Assembly (NCBI RefSeq): GCF_040544485.1
Contig: NZ_JBDZDV010000010.1
Span: 1-41,337, forward strand
Reading direction: 5' to 3'
Origin: Lacicoccus halitifaciens
Lineage (GTDB): Bacteria > Bacillota > Bacilli > Staphylococcales > Salinicoccaceae
Length of the DNA stretch: 41,337 nucleotides
Below, piece after piece: positions 17,251 to 25,645 of the stretch. Position 1 is the first letter of the stretch. The number at the start of each line of letters is the position of its first letter. The notes beneath the pieces are model-generated. The model had not been told where the DNA came from, did not search any database, and saw nothing but the letters and a program-made list of their open reading frames with translations. The position numbers and the translations under genes were made by a program.

Positions 17251-17290
17251 AAAAAAGACATTTGATGCCGCGGCATCAAATGTCTTTTTT
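17251..17290. terminator. Shared bidirectional terminator between the two mrp operons
   Basis: A perfect 40-bp palindrome: AAAAAAGACATTTGATGCCG followed by its exact reverse complement. It lies 14 bases after the mnhG stop and directly abuts the stop codon of the opposing operon, giving a T-tract on both strands. Confidence 0.95.
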
Positions 17291-17671
17291 TCATTCTCCG
17301 GAAGTTCTTTTCAATTTTTCCTTTTCCCGTTCGATGTCCATCGCATCGCCAAGCTCATCAATCGAAGTGGCTTCCTCGAGCTTCACGTTTGTCCTGTAGG
17401 CCGAACGGTTGACCGCAAGTGCTGCAAGAGGCGCCGTCATGAGGACGAATACGATCGTCAGAAGCAATTTAAAATTGAAATCGCCCTGTGTGACCAGAAA
17501 GAAGATGACGGCCCCGAACATGATGCTCATCACGCCGAGCGTGGAGCTCTTGCCCCCTGCGTGCGTCCTTGAGTAGACATCACGCAGCCTGATGAGGCCG
17601 ATGGCACTGACGGATATGAAGAAGGCCCCGACTATGACGAAGAAGCTCACAATGATTTCAGTTATCGTCAA
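17291..17671 (-). CDS. mrpG: Second Mrp antiporter, subunit G
   Basis: 126 residues with three membrane spans and the MrpG motif GLIRLRDVYSRTHAGGKSSTLGV. The TTG at 17671 was chosen because GAGGTG lies about 7 bases upstream and the protein then begins MTITEIIV like other MrpG; a TTG at 17689 would add six residues. It overlaps mrpF by 14 bases. The C-terminal tail is charged (DIEREKEKLKRTSGE). Last gene of the minus-strand operon. Confidence 0.9.
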   Translation of the reverse strand: MTITEIIVSFFVIVGAFFISVSAIGLIRLRDVYSRTHAGGKSSTLGVMSIMFGAVIFFLVTQGDFNFKLLLTIVFVLMTAPLAALAVNRSAYRTNVKLEEATSIDELGDAMDIEREKEKLKRTSGE

Positions 17672-17933
17672 TGACCACACCTCTTTCAATGAATTTCGCC
17701 ATGGCGATTGTTCCGACGAATCCGATGATGGCGACGACTAATGCGATATCGTCATAGACGATGGTCTCCTGAAGCATCATGACCAGGCCGATGATGCCGA
17801 TCAGCATCATGCCGAGTGTGTCCAGTGCAAGGATTCTGTCGCTTGTCGTCGGCCCGAGGACCGCCCGGGCGAGTACGACGAGCAGTGATGCAGAAGTCAC
17901 TATAAGTGCCGCGTATAAAATGATATCGAACAT
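17658..17933 (-). CDS. mrpF: Second Mrp antiporter, subunit F
   Basis: 91 residues, three membrane spans, with GPTTSDRILALDTLGMMLIG and the C-terminal AKFIERGVVIDDN typical of MrpF. One-base overlap with mrpE. Confidence 0.94.
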   Translation of the reverse strand: MFDIILYAALIVTSASLLVVLARAVLGPTTSDRILALDTLGMMLIGIIGLVMMLQETIVYDDIALVVAIIGFVGTIAMAKFIERGVVIDDN

Positions 17934-18409
17934 TATTTCGTCACCTCCTTGATCGCTTTTTCAAACGATCCTTTGATCTGTGCCACCATTGCATCCTGAT
18001 CATCCACATCGATGGAATGGACGTAGATCGTCTTGCCGTCCGAAGAGAAATCCATGGATACGGTCCCCGGCGTCAAAGTGATCAATGCAGCGAGTGTCGA
18101 AATTTCCAGCTCCGTCTCGAGGGAAGTCTCCACTGCGATGATGCCCGGCTTATGGTTCATCCGCGGACGGAGCACGACTTTTGCAACATCGATGTTGGCT
18201 TTGATCATCTCGATCAGAAATATCCATACAAGCCTTACGAATGCAATGACCCTTTCGAAATAAAAGTCGAACTCCATGAACCTTCTGAGCAGGAACAAAA
18301 GCAGGAGACCGATGAGGAACCCGAAAACAAAATTGGGCATCGTGTAACTATCCTGCAAAAACATCCAAATAACCGCTATCAACAAATTAACCATGAATTG
18401 AAATGCCAT
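17933..18409 (-). CDS. mrpE: Second Mrp antiporter, subunit E
   Basis: 158 residues. Begins MAFQFMVNLLIAVIW and contains LTPGTVSMDFSSDGKTIYVH and the ending EKAIKEVTK, all close to Bacillus subtilis MrpE rather than to the plus-strand copy. Membrane spans in the first third, cytoplasmic domain after. Confidence 0.94.
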   Translation of the reverse strand: MAFQFMVNLLIAVIWMFLQDSYTMPNFVFGFLIGLLLLFLLRRFMEFDFYFERVIAFVRLVWIFLIEMIKANIDVAKVVLRPRMNHKPGIIAVETSLETELEISTLAALITLTPGTVSMDFSSDGKTIYVHSIDVDDQDAMVAQIKGSFEKAIKEVTK

Positions 18410-18414
18410 ATCAT

Positions 18415-19899
18415 CTACTCCTTAAGTACCGCATCCACATAATTCGACGGCTCCAGAATCTGTTCTGCGATGTGCAGTGAATATGTGAAGATCGGTTCAG
18501 CTGCAAGTCCCAGTATGACTGAGAATGCCACGAGTGGTGCGATTGGTATCAACAGATTGGTCACTGATGTATTGTACTGGCGATCGGTCAGTTTATTCTC
18601 GCCCCAGAAGACATACCCGAAGATTTTCATCATGGAGATGAGTGTCAGCAGGCCGACAAGCAGCGCCACGCCTGAAATGACCCACTGGCCTTCCTGGAAA
18701 CCGCCCAGGATGATCGGGAACTTACTGAAGAACCCGCTGAGCGGCGGTATGCCTGCAAGTGAGATCGCGGCGATGAAGAACGACCAGGTCAGCACAGGGT
18801 GCGACTTGATGAGGCCGCCCATCTCCTTGATGTTCGTGGTGCCAGTGATCTTCTCCGTCGCTCCCGCAAGGAGGAAGAGCGCAGTCTTCACGAACATATG
18901 GTGGACGATGTAGTAGATGGCACCGGCCACCGCGAGCGGTGTGAAGATGCCGAGTCCCATGACCATATACCCGACCTGGGATATGATGTGGTAGGACAGT
19001 ATGCGCTTGAAGTCGAACTGCGACACGGCACCGAGCACCCCGAACAGCATCGTGAACCCGGCGACCGTCACGATGAGGCCTTTATGCGTGAACATCGGTT
19101 CATGATAGAAAATCAGCGTGAACATGCGGATGATCGCATAGATCCCGACCTTCGTGAGCAGACCCCCGAACAGCGCCGCAAGTGCGGCAGGCGGGCCGAA
19201 ATATGCTCTCGGCAGCCAGAAGTACAGCGGGAAAAGTGCCCCTTTGGCGGCGAATACGATGAAGAACATCACGCCCACCACGGTGAGGATTCCCGGCTGT
19301 TCAAGCTGCGCCACCCTCTCGGACAGGTGCGCGAAGTTCAGCGTACCCGTGATGGAGTAGATCCACGCGACCGCCATGACGAACAGGGCGGATCCGAAGA
19401 TGTTCAAAATGACATACTTGAACGACTCACGCAGCTGGTATTTCGTGCCCCCGTTGACGATCAGGACATAGGAGGACAGCAGCATGACTTCGAAGAATAC
19501 GAATAAGTTGAATATATCCCCCGTGAGGAATGACCCATTCACCCCGACCAGCAGGAAGAAGTAGAATGGGTAGAAATAATATCTCTCACGCTGTTTTGAA
19601 ATCGTCCCGAATGCAAAGAAAAGACAGGATGCACCGAGTATGCTCGTTATGAGGAGCATGAGTGCTGCCAGGTTGTCCAGCACGAGCGTGATACCGTAAG
19701 GTGCCGCCCAGTCACCGGCCTCCAGTATGACCGTGTCCTGCTGGTAGGCCATGACCGCCAGATAGGCCGACAGGCCCACCATGGCAAGCACACTTACACC
19801 ACTGATGATTCTCTGTGCCCTGGATTTTTTGGCAAAGAAGACGAGCACTGCTCCGATGATGAATGGAAATATTATAGGTAAAATGATCAAGTTACTCAT
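18415..19899 (-). CDS. mrpD: Second Mrp antiporter, subunit D
   Basis: 494 residues, NuoM/NuoN-like. The glutamate of FFEVMLLSSYVLIVNGGTK and the lysine regions AAKGALFPLYFWLP and FVKTALFLL are intact. Overlaps mrpC by 8 bases; a 5-base gap leads to mrpE. Confidence 0.96.
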   Translation of the reverse strand: MSNLIILPIIFPFIIGAVLVFFAKKSRAQRIISGVSVLAMVGLSAYLAVMAYQQDTVILEAGDWAAPYGITLVLDNLAALMLLITSILGASCLFFAFGTISKQRERYYFYPFYFFLLVGVNGSFLTGDIFNLFVFFEVMLLSSYVLIVNGGTKYQLRESFKYVILNIFGSALFVMAVAWIYSITGTLNFAHLSERVAQLEQPGILTVVGVMFFIVFAAKGALFPLYFWLPRAYFGPPAALAALFGGLLTKVGIYAIIRMFTLIFYHEPMFTHKGLIVTVAGFTMLFGVLGAVSQFDFKRILSYHIISQVGYMVMGLGIFTPLAVAGAIYYIVHHMFVKTALFLLAGATEKITGTTNIKEMGGLIKSHPVLTWSFFIAAISLAGIPPLSGFFSKFPIILGGFQEGQWVISGVALLVGLLTLISMMKIFGYVFWGENKLTDRQYNTSVTNLLIPIAPLVAFSVILGLAAEPIFTYSLHIAEQILEPSNYVDAVLKE

Positions 19900-20230
19900 C
19901 TTTCTCTCCTCTCAGGTCGTAAAGATCCACAGTCTTGTGCTCCTGATACGTCCGGTAGACGAGCACGGATACGAATGCCGTGATACCGAAGTTGATGACG
20001 ATCGCTGTCAGGATCAGCGCCTGCGGAAGTGGATCCGCATATGCTTCCGCTTCAAGGAACAACAGCGGCGGTGCGCCCCTCTGCAGACCTGCCATGGTGA
20101 ACAGTATGAGATGGACACTGTGGGACAGGAGCAGGGTTCCAATGAGCACCCGGATGATGTTTCTTGAGAACATCAGGTAAACGGCTACGGCAAACAATAT
20201 GCCGATGACTACCGACATTAGTATTTCCAT
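19892..20230 (-). CDS. mrpC: Second Mrp antiporter, subunit C
   Basis: 112 residues, NuoK-like. The stretch LFTMAGLQRGAPPLL and the tail RTYQEHKTVDLYDLRG match the Bacillus MrpC pattern much better than either the plus-strand MnhC or S. aureus MnhC2. One-base overlap with mrpB. Confidence 0.95.
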   Translation of the reverse strand: MEILMSVVIGILFAVAVYLMFSRNIIRVLIGTLLLSHSVHLILFTMAGLQRGAPPLLFLEAEAYADPLPQALILTAIVINFGITAFVSVLVYRTYQEHKTVDLYDLRGEKDE

Positions 20231-20661
20231 TAAGAATCATCCTCCACTATCGTCAGTATGAATGTCATCGCAGCACCCACAACCAGCAGGTAGACGCCGA
20301 GATCGAAGATCAGTGCGGTCGTCAGCTCCACCTCTCCGAAGAAAGGCAGCTGGAAGTAGTCGAAGAACTGCTTCAGGTAAGGATAGCCGGCAATCCAGGA
20401 AATGATGCCCGTCGATACGGCAAGCAGCAGCCCGATGCTCATCATATAGGTGTAGTTGAACGGCAGCGCTGCCTTGATGCGGTCGATGCCGAACACAAGA
20501 TAAATCACGAGTATTGCGATGGCGCTCATCAGACCGCCGATGAACCCGCCCCCCGGCGCGTTATGCCCGGAGAAGAAGAGATATATGGAGAAGGTCACGA
20601 CGATGATCGCGATCATTCTGATGAAGACGCGGAACATCATATCATTCGGTTCTTTTATCAT
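20230..20661 (-). CDS. mrpB: Second Mrp antiporter, subunit B
   Basis: 143 residues, four membrane spans, signature FSGHNAPGGGFIGGLM. The N (not Y) in GHNAPGG and FGEVELTTALIFDLGVYL resemble Bacillus MrpB. Usual length, without the N-terminal extension seen in the plus-strand copy. Overlaps mrpA by 4 bases. Confidence 0.95.
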   Translation of the reverse strand: MIKEPNDMMFRVFIRMIAIIVVTFSIYLFFSGHNAPGGGFIGGLMSAIAILVIYLVFGIDRIKAALPFNYTYMMSIGLLLAVSTGIISWIAGYPYLKQFFDYFQLPFFGEVELTTALIFDLGVYLLVVGAAMTFILTIVEDDS

Positions 20662-23075
20662 ACATCATCACTCTCCCTGACTTTTAATTTGATCAGTGAT
20701 ACCACGCCCAAAGCCGCTATGCCGAGCACGAGCAGCTCAAGCATGGTATCCAGGCCACGGAAGTCGACCAGGACGACGTTGACCATATTGTATCCGCCGG
20801 CCAGTATTTTGGAATTCTCTATATAGTATTCGGATATCGCAGCAAGCGACGTCGTCTGACCGAATGTGAAGGCACTGATCGACACCAGTGTGACCATGAG
20901 CCCCGCAAGGCCTGCGATGACGATGTTGATCGTCTTGGTCAGCGGTGTGATGTCATCCTTGGTCAGGTTCGGCAGGTGATAGAACACTGCCATGAACAGG
21001 AGAACCGAGACGGTCTCCACCATCAGCTGCGTCAGTGCAAGGTCCGGCGCCCTGAATACCGTGAATATGAAGGCGACCAGGAAACCGGCAAATCCTGCCA
21101 GTATGATTGCAGTCATCCTGTTGTTCACTTTCGGAAGCAGCAGCACCGTGATGACGAGTGCACCCAGGATGAAGTACATGAAGATGTCGATGTCACTTGC
21201 ATTATCCATACCGAAATGGAAGCCTTCGAAGCGGAACATCGTATAGAACATGATGCCGACGATGAACAGCAGCATATACACCAGGTAATCCCGGAGCATG
21301 CCCGTCATCTGGGCACGGGTCAATATCTGCGAGCCTTTGATCAATAAATCATAGCCATTGTCGTAGGCAGCCGTCATGATATCCCGCTCCCTCTGATAGA
21401 TGCCGAGCTTCGACCATTTGTCCATCGTGATGTAGACGACGATTCCAAGTGCGACCGCACCCGCCGTCATCATCAGCTCAAGGTTGATGCCGTGCCAGTG
21501 GTATATATCCACATAGAATGCCGATCCTTCGCTCAATATGCCCGGGAGTATCGACATCATCGCCGGTTCGATGATCGTATAAGCCAGCATATTCGGGAAG
21601 ATGCTGATGAGCAGCACTGCAACAGCCAGCACGATCGGACTGATCAGCAGACCTGCAGGTGCTTCGTGAACTTTCTTGACTGGAAGTGCCTCCGGCTTGA
21701 ATTTGCCCCTGAACGTCCTGAAGAAGATGATTGCACTGTAGGCAAAAGTGAATATGCTTGCGATCCAAGCGACGACCGGCAGAATCATGCCGATCGTATC
21801 ACCATTCCACATATCGTACTGCACGACATTCGTGATCCCCGTAAAGAACAGCTCCTTGCTCAGGAATCCGTTGAACGGCGGGAGGCCCGCCATCGCTGCA
21901 AGACCGATGAATGAAATAGTGGCCGTGACCGGCATGATGGTCATCAGGCCGCCGAGCTTCCTGATATCCCTTGTACCCGTTTCATGGTCGACGATTCCCG
22001 CCACCATGAACAGGCTGCCTTTGAACGTTGCATGGTTGATCAGATGGAAAATTGCGGCAAGTATCGCCGTCGTATACAACGCATTATCCCCGTCCATATA
22101 GTAGAACGCGGCCGATCCCGCACCGAGCAGGCTCATGATCATACCGAGCTGACTGACCGTTGAAAATGCGAGTATCGCTTTTAAGTCCTTCTGCCTCACC
22201 GCCGAGACGGCGCCCCACAACATGGTGAAGATACCGAAGGATGTGATGATCCAGAACCATTCGGCACCACCGGCGAACACCGGCGTCATACGTGCCACAA
22301 GGTAGATTCCCGCCTTGACCATGGTTGCGGAGTGCAGGTACGCACTGACCGGCGTCGGTGCTTCCATCGCATCCGGCAGCCAGATATGGAACGGGAACTG
22401 TGCCGACTTCGTGAATGCACCGAGCAGGACAAGTATCATCGCTGCAAGGAACAGATCATGCCCCAATATGACATCGGCATTCCCGACCATCTCCCTGATG
22501 CTGAAAGTGCCGGCCATCACATAAAGCAGCGAGAAGCCCCCGAGCATCGAAAGCCCGCCGAAGACCGTGATGTACATGGATTTCTGTGCACCGTACACCG
22601 ATGCTTTCTTCGAGTACCAGTAGCTGATCAGCAGCGCTGATGAAATACTTGTAATCTCCCAGAATACATACAGCACGATGATGTTGTCGGAAAGGACCAC
22701 ACCAAGCATTGCGCCCATGAACAACAGTATGTAGACGTAGAAATGGTTGAGCCTTTCCTTTTTCCCTGCCAGATAGAAGATCGAATAGAGGATGACGAGC
22801 GTCCCTATCCCGGTGATCAGCAGAGCGAACAACAGGCTCAGGCCGTCGACATACAAATCGAAGTTGATGCCGAGTGACGGCACCCATTCCATCCGCTGCA
22901 GCTCATCCCGTCCATCTGAAGTCACTGATATGAACGACAGGAAATAGATGAACAGAATGAGTGGTACGAATAATACGAACCAGCCCGTGTGGATCTTCCT
23001 AATGTATTTGAATAAAAATGGCACCAGTACAGCAAATAAGAAGGGTGCAAGTACTGCAAAATGTAAAAAAGTCAT
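20658..23075 (-). CDS. mrpA: Second Mrp antiporter, subunit A
   Basis: 805 residues, NuoL-like core plus MrpA-specific C terminus. Landmarks: VFWEITSISSALL with the TM5 glutamate, QFPFHIWLPDAMEAPTPVSA, DLALTQLMVE and VDFRGLDTMLELLV. The ATG at 23075 (MTFLHFAVLAP) was chosen because GGGGGAA lies just upstream and the protein then aligns with other MrpA; an upstream in-frame ATG would add 18 unrelated residues that lie in the leader. First gene of the operon, preceded by a structured leader. Confidence 0.96.
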   Translation of the reverse strand: MTFLHFAVLAPFLFAVLVPFLFKYIRKIHTGWFVLFVPLILFIYFLSFISVTSDGRDELQRMEWVPSLGINFDLYVDGLSLLFALLITGIGTLVILYSIFYLAGKKERLNHFYVYILLFMGAMLGVVLSDNIIVLYVFWEITSISSALLISYWYSKKASVYGAQKSMYITVFGGLSMLGGFSLLYVMAGTFSIREMVGNADVILGHDLFLAAMILVLLGAFTKSAQFPFHIWLPDAMEAPTPVSAYLHSATMVKAGIYLVARMTPVFAGGAEWFWIITSFGIFTMLWGAVSAVRQKDLKAILAFSTVSQLGMIMSLLGAGSAAFYYMDGDNALYTTAILAAIFHLINHATFKGSLFMVAGIVDHETGTRDIRKLGGLMTIMPVTATISFIGLAAMAGLPPFNGFLSKELFFTGITNVVQYDMWNGDTIGMILPVVAWIASIFTFAYSAIIFFRTFRGKFKPEALPVKKVHEAPAGLLISPIVLAVAVLLISIFPNMLAYTIIEPAMMSILPGILSEGSAFYVDIYHWHGINLELMMTAGAVALGIVVYITMDKWSKLGIYQRERDIMTAAYDNGYDLLIKGSQILTRAQMTGMLRDYLVYMLLFIVGIMFYTMFRFEGFHFGMDNASDIDIFMYFILGALVITVLLLPKVNNRMTAIILAGFAGFLVAFIFTVFRAPDLALTQLMVETVSVLLFMAVFYHLPNLTKDDITPLTKTINIVIAGLAGLMVTLVSISAFTFGQTTSLAAISEYYIENSKILAGGYNMVNVVLVDFRGLDTMLELLVLGIAALGVVSLIKLKVRESDDV

Positions 23076-23100
23076 CTCTGTTCCCCCAATATCTCTGATA

Positions 23101-23290
23101 AAGATCATTTCTTTTATTTTCAAGGGCATTCCAAATAAAAAAAGAAGCCCTCGTCAAAAAAGGCATAGTTATGCCTTGGTGACAGACTCCTCCAGATTTC
23201 ACTATATTGCGCATATAGATTTGATTAAGAATTTTCAGTTATCGACAGTCGCCGCCGACTGTCCATTTCTTACAAAAACCATCATAACAA
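23101..23290 (-). promoter_or_regulatory. Structured leader of the second mrp operon, unassigned class
   Basis: On the minus strand, in order: a perfect 8-bp hairpin GACAGTCG/CGACTGTC with a 4-base loop (23244-23263); a 6-bp hairpin CTATAT/ATATAG (23202-23218); a purine-rich element TCTGGAGGAGTCTGTCACC; a terminator-like stem AAGGCATA/TATGCCTT followed by TTTTTTG (23155-23177); then GAGGGCTTC and another run of seven T. A 5-bp pairing TGTCA/TGACG can enclose the terminator, and CTGTC can alternatively pair with GACAG of the first hairpin. About 80 further bases lead to mrpA. This is the architecture of a riboswitch or attenuator; I do not recognise the class. Confidence 0.55.
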
Positions 23291-23311
23291 AAAATCCGGT
23301 GATTTGTACAA
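23281..23311 (-). promoter_or_regulatory. Possible promoter of the second mrp operon
   Basis: -10 TATGAT (23281-23286) with TTGTAC (23306-23311) at a long 19-bp spacing. It lies just upstream of the first leader hairpin, which fits its role, but the -35 is weak. Confidence 0.35.
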
Positions 23312-23383
23312 TAAAAATGGATTTGTAAGTGTATTGATACTGTTTTTATGAGTTATTTTATACTAATGGGACTCATTACACAT

Positions 23384-23770
23384 TTATCTTTTCTTCTTTA
23401 CAGCCATCGTGCATCTTGAAACACATGTGAGGTTATCATCGTCATCCGTGATGTCTATCTCCCATACCTGTGTGCTCTTTCCCCTGTGGCGCATCCTGGC
23501 CGTCGCATAGATCATGCCGTCCCGGACCGTCCTCAGGTGGTTGGCATTGATTTCCATGCCAAATGCAATCTCATCATTCCCGATCAGCCTGGACGCCCCG
23601 ACGGATGCCGCCGTCTCTGCAAGCACGACATTCGCCCCGCCGTGGATGAAACCTTTCGTCTGATGCACTTTCGGGGTGATCGGCATGGACATCACCATGT
23701 GCCCATCCGATTCCTCCACCACTTCGATGTTCAAAAACTCAAGCAGGTTCGAAGGCTCTTTTCCTGTCAT
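23384..23770 (-). CDS. Hotdog-fold acyl-CoA thioesterase (PaaI/YuxO type)
   Basis: 128 residues, single hotdog domain. The active-site region QTKGFIHGGANVVLAETAAS matches the PaaI/YuxO family, where the HGG turn and the following acidic residue on the helix are used. Likely substrate is an aromatic or 1,4-dihydroxy-2-naphthoyl-CoA, the menaquinone step suggested for YuxO (inference). In Bacillus subtilis yuxO also neighbours the mrp operon. Overlaps pepA by 4 bases, so it belongs to the yuiB-pepA unit. No clear terminator follows before the mrp leader. Confidence 0.88.
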   Translation of the reverse strand: MTGKEPSNLLEFLNIEVVEESDGHMVMSMPITPKVHQTKGFIHGGANVVLAETAASVGASRLIGNDEIAFGMEINANHLRTVRDGMIYATARMRHRGKSTQVWEIDITDDDDNLTCVSRCTMAVKKKR

Positions 23771-25248
23771 ATCAAATCACCCTCCACCGCTTTGATCACT
23801 GATCTGATCAATACGCCCGTCGCACCTTTTGGACCGTAGGCATTCGCTTTGGACTGTGTCGCAGTGCCCGCGATGTCGAAATGGATCCAAGGGCTGCCAT
23901 TTGCGAACTGTCTGATGAAACATGCCGCAAAAGATGCCCTGCCGGGCTTTTCAACGTGGTTCACGAGGTCTGCGACTGCCGATGATTTCACTTTCTGCTC
24001 TTCTATATCATCAAGCGGCAGCCTCCAAAGCCGCTCACCCGTCTCTTCTGCAAGTCCGGCTATCGGTGCGATGAGATCGCCGCCTTTATTGGTGAACACA
24101 CCTGTACGTTCCTCACCGATCGCCGCAATCACCGCCCCTGTCAGGGTGGCGAAATCCATGATGACGCGCGGCGAGTACTGGGAGGCGTGATGGACCGCAT
24201 CCCCGAGGACCAGCCTGCCTTCCGCATCCGTGTTCTTCACTTCGACGGTCTGGCCGCTGAGCGACGTGAATACATCATCCGGTTTCATCGCATTCCCGCT
24301 GATCATATTCTCGGCAAGCACGACAGTCGCCACCACATGCACAGGCAGCTCAAGTGCCATGATGCCGTGGATCATGCCGAGGACATTCGCAGCCCCGCTC
24401 AAATCATATTTCATACCCGGCATGCCGGTCTTGCCTTTGATCGAATAACCGCCGGAATCATAGGTGATGCCTTTGCCGACAAGTGCGACAGGCTTCACAT
24501 CATAGGCATCCGGATGGCGGTATTCCACCGTCACCAGGCGGGGTTTATTGTCGGATGCCTTGCCGACGGCGGTGATGAGGCCATAGCCTTCATCATTCAG
24601 ATCGAACTCGTCCTTGATGTCGATTTTCGTATGCCTGCTGCCTTTGAATGCCGCAGAAATCTTTTCCGTCATTATTTCCGGCGTCATGAAATTCGGGGGT
24701 GTCTCCGAGAACACCCGCGCAAAATTGACGCTCTCCCCGATCACCCTGCCGTATGACACATATTCCTCGACCGGTTCTTTTGATGTGATGGTCAATTCAA
24801 AGTCGGTCAGGAACGGGTTTTCATCCTGATGCTTTTTACCCGTATATTCGAATATGCTGACGTTGGACATGTAGCCGATCGCTTCGGCAGTCGTCCTCAC
24901 ATCGTGGCCGAACGTATCGAACATCAGGGAGGCGCTCGCCGCTTCCTTCTTCTTCAAGTACTGGAACAGCCGGCCGAACACCTTATGTATCCTGTGGCTC
25001 GTCAGCTCACCGGTCTTCCCGAGGCCGATCGCCACCACCTTTTTCACTTCCGTCTGGATCGTCACACCTGTGGATGTGATCTCCCCGAATTCCGTCGATA
25101 AAACCCTTTCATTGATGAGCTCACGAAGCACCCCGTTCAATAAAGAGTCCACCTCATCAAAGTTCGGCAGATTTTCGGGACGCTCCGGAAGACCAATTAT
25201 GATTGGATCTTTTGATGCTTCATATCTTTCCTGAAATTTAAAATTCAT
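23767..25248 (-). CDS. pepA: Leucyl aminopeptidase (M17 family)
   Basis: Cytosolic di-zinc aminopeptidase releasing N-terminal residues, 493 residues. Metal and catalytic motifs: VGKGITYDSGGYSIKGK (Lys, Asp), NTDAEGRLVLGDAV (Asp, Glu, Arg) and DFATLTGA. It has the divergent N-terminal domain seen in S. aureus AmpA. ATG at 25248 gives the start MNFKFQERY with GGGAG 8 bases upstream; the longer frame to 25284 has no such support. Lies 13 bases after yuiB. Confidence 0.96.
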   Translation of the reverse strand: MNFKFQERYEASKDPIIIGLPERPENLPNFDEVDSLLNGVLRELINERVLSTEFGEITSTGVTIQTEVKKVVAIGLGKTGELTSHRIHKVFGRLFQYLKKKEAASASLMFDTFGHDVRTTAEAIGYMSNVSIFEYTGKKHQDENPFLTDFELTITSKEPVEEYVSYGRVIGESVNFARVFSETPPNFMTPEIMTEKISAAFKGSRHTKIDIKDEFDLNDEGYGLITAVGKASDNKPRLVTVEYRHPDAYDVKPVALVGKGITYDSGGYSIKGKTGMPGMKYDLSGAANVLGMIHGIMALELPVHVVATVVLAENMISGNAMKPDDVFTSLSGQTVEVKNTDAEGRLVLGDAVHHASQYSPRVIMDFATLTGAVIAAIGEERTGVFTNKGGDLIAPIAGLAEETGERLWRLPLDDIEEQKVKSSAVADLVNHVEKPGRASFAACFIRQFANGSPWIHFDIAGTATQSKANAYGPKGATGVLIRSVIKAVEGDLI

Positions 25249-25261
25249 TGCACTTCTCCCC

Positions 25262-25582
25262 TTAGAACATTTTGTAACCCGCATTCCTCAAATAACGTAT
25301 TGTCACCCCAGCAAGGACCACTCCGGCAAATCCGCTTCCAAGCATCAGTATATCAGGTAAAGAAAGTCCTGCAATACCTTCATAGGCTGCCTGGAAAGAT
25401 GCCCCGGGACGGGTGAAATACTGGAAGGTCGATATGCCGTCCATCAATAGGACGATGATGAACGGATAAACGACCACCATCAGCCATGTCACCTTCAAAA
25501 TCATGTTCAATATAAAGCTGATGCCGTAGAAAAGCACGAAAAATAAAATCATAGAGATGACCAGTTGAATTATCGTTGCCAC
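25262..25582 (-). CDS. yuiB: YuiB-family membrane protein
   Basis: 106 residues, three hydrophobic segments (about 5-27, 30-50, 76-97) and the C-terminal RNAGYKMF typical of YuiB. Function unknown; the family travels with ndh and pepA in Bacillus (yumB-yuiB-yuiE region) as here. GTG start at 25582 chosen because GGAGG lies 10 bases upstream; an ATG further up would have to read through the ndh terminator hairpin. Confidence 0.85.
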   Translation of the reverse strand: MATIIQLVISMILFFVLFYGISFILNMILKVTWLMVVVYPFIIVLLMDGISTFQYFTRPGASFQAAYEGIAGLSLPDILMLGSGFAGVVLAGVTIRYLRNAGYKMF

Positions 25583-25597
25583 TTGTTTTGAACCTCC

Positions 25598-25635
25598 AAA
25601 AAACAGGCATGGGCAAGAAACTCGCCCATGCCTGT
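25598..25635 (-). terminator. Terminator after ndh, flush against the yuiB binding site
   Basis: ACAGGCATGGGC/GCCCATGCCTGT, 12-bp perfect stem, then TTTTTT on the minus strand. The T-tract is followed immediately by the GGAGG of yuiB, so yuiB-pepA is either expressed by read-through or from a promoter I cannot see. Confidence 0.92.
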
Positions 25636-25645
25636 TCATCACTTT

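Noticed and set aside
18799..19506. 235-codon ORF antisense to mrpD
   Set aside because: High-charge shadow frame of a hydrophobic membrane protein; no start signal.
22999..23214. 71-codon minus-strand ORF in the mrp leader
   Set aside because: It runs through the leader terminator hairpin into mrpA in another frame and has no binding site at its start. A short leader peptide cannot be fully excluded.
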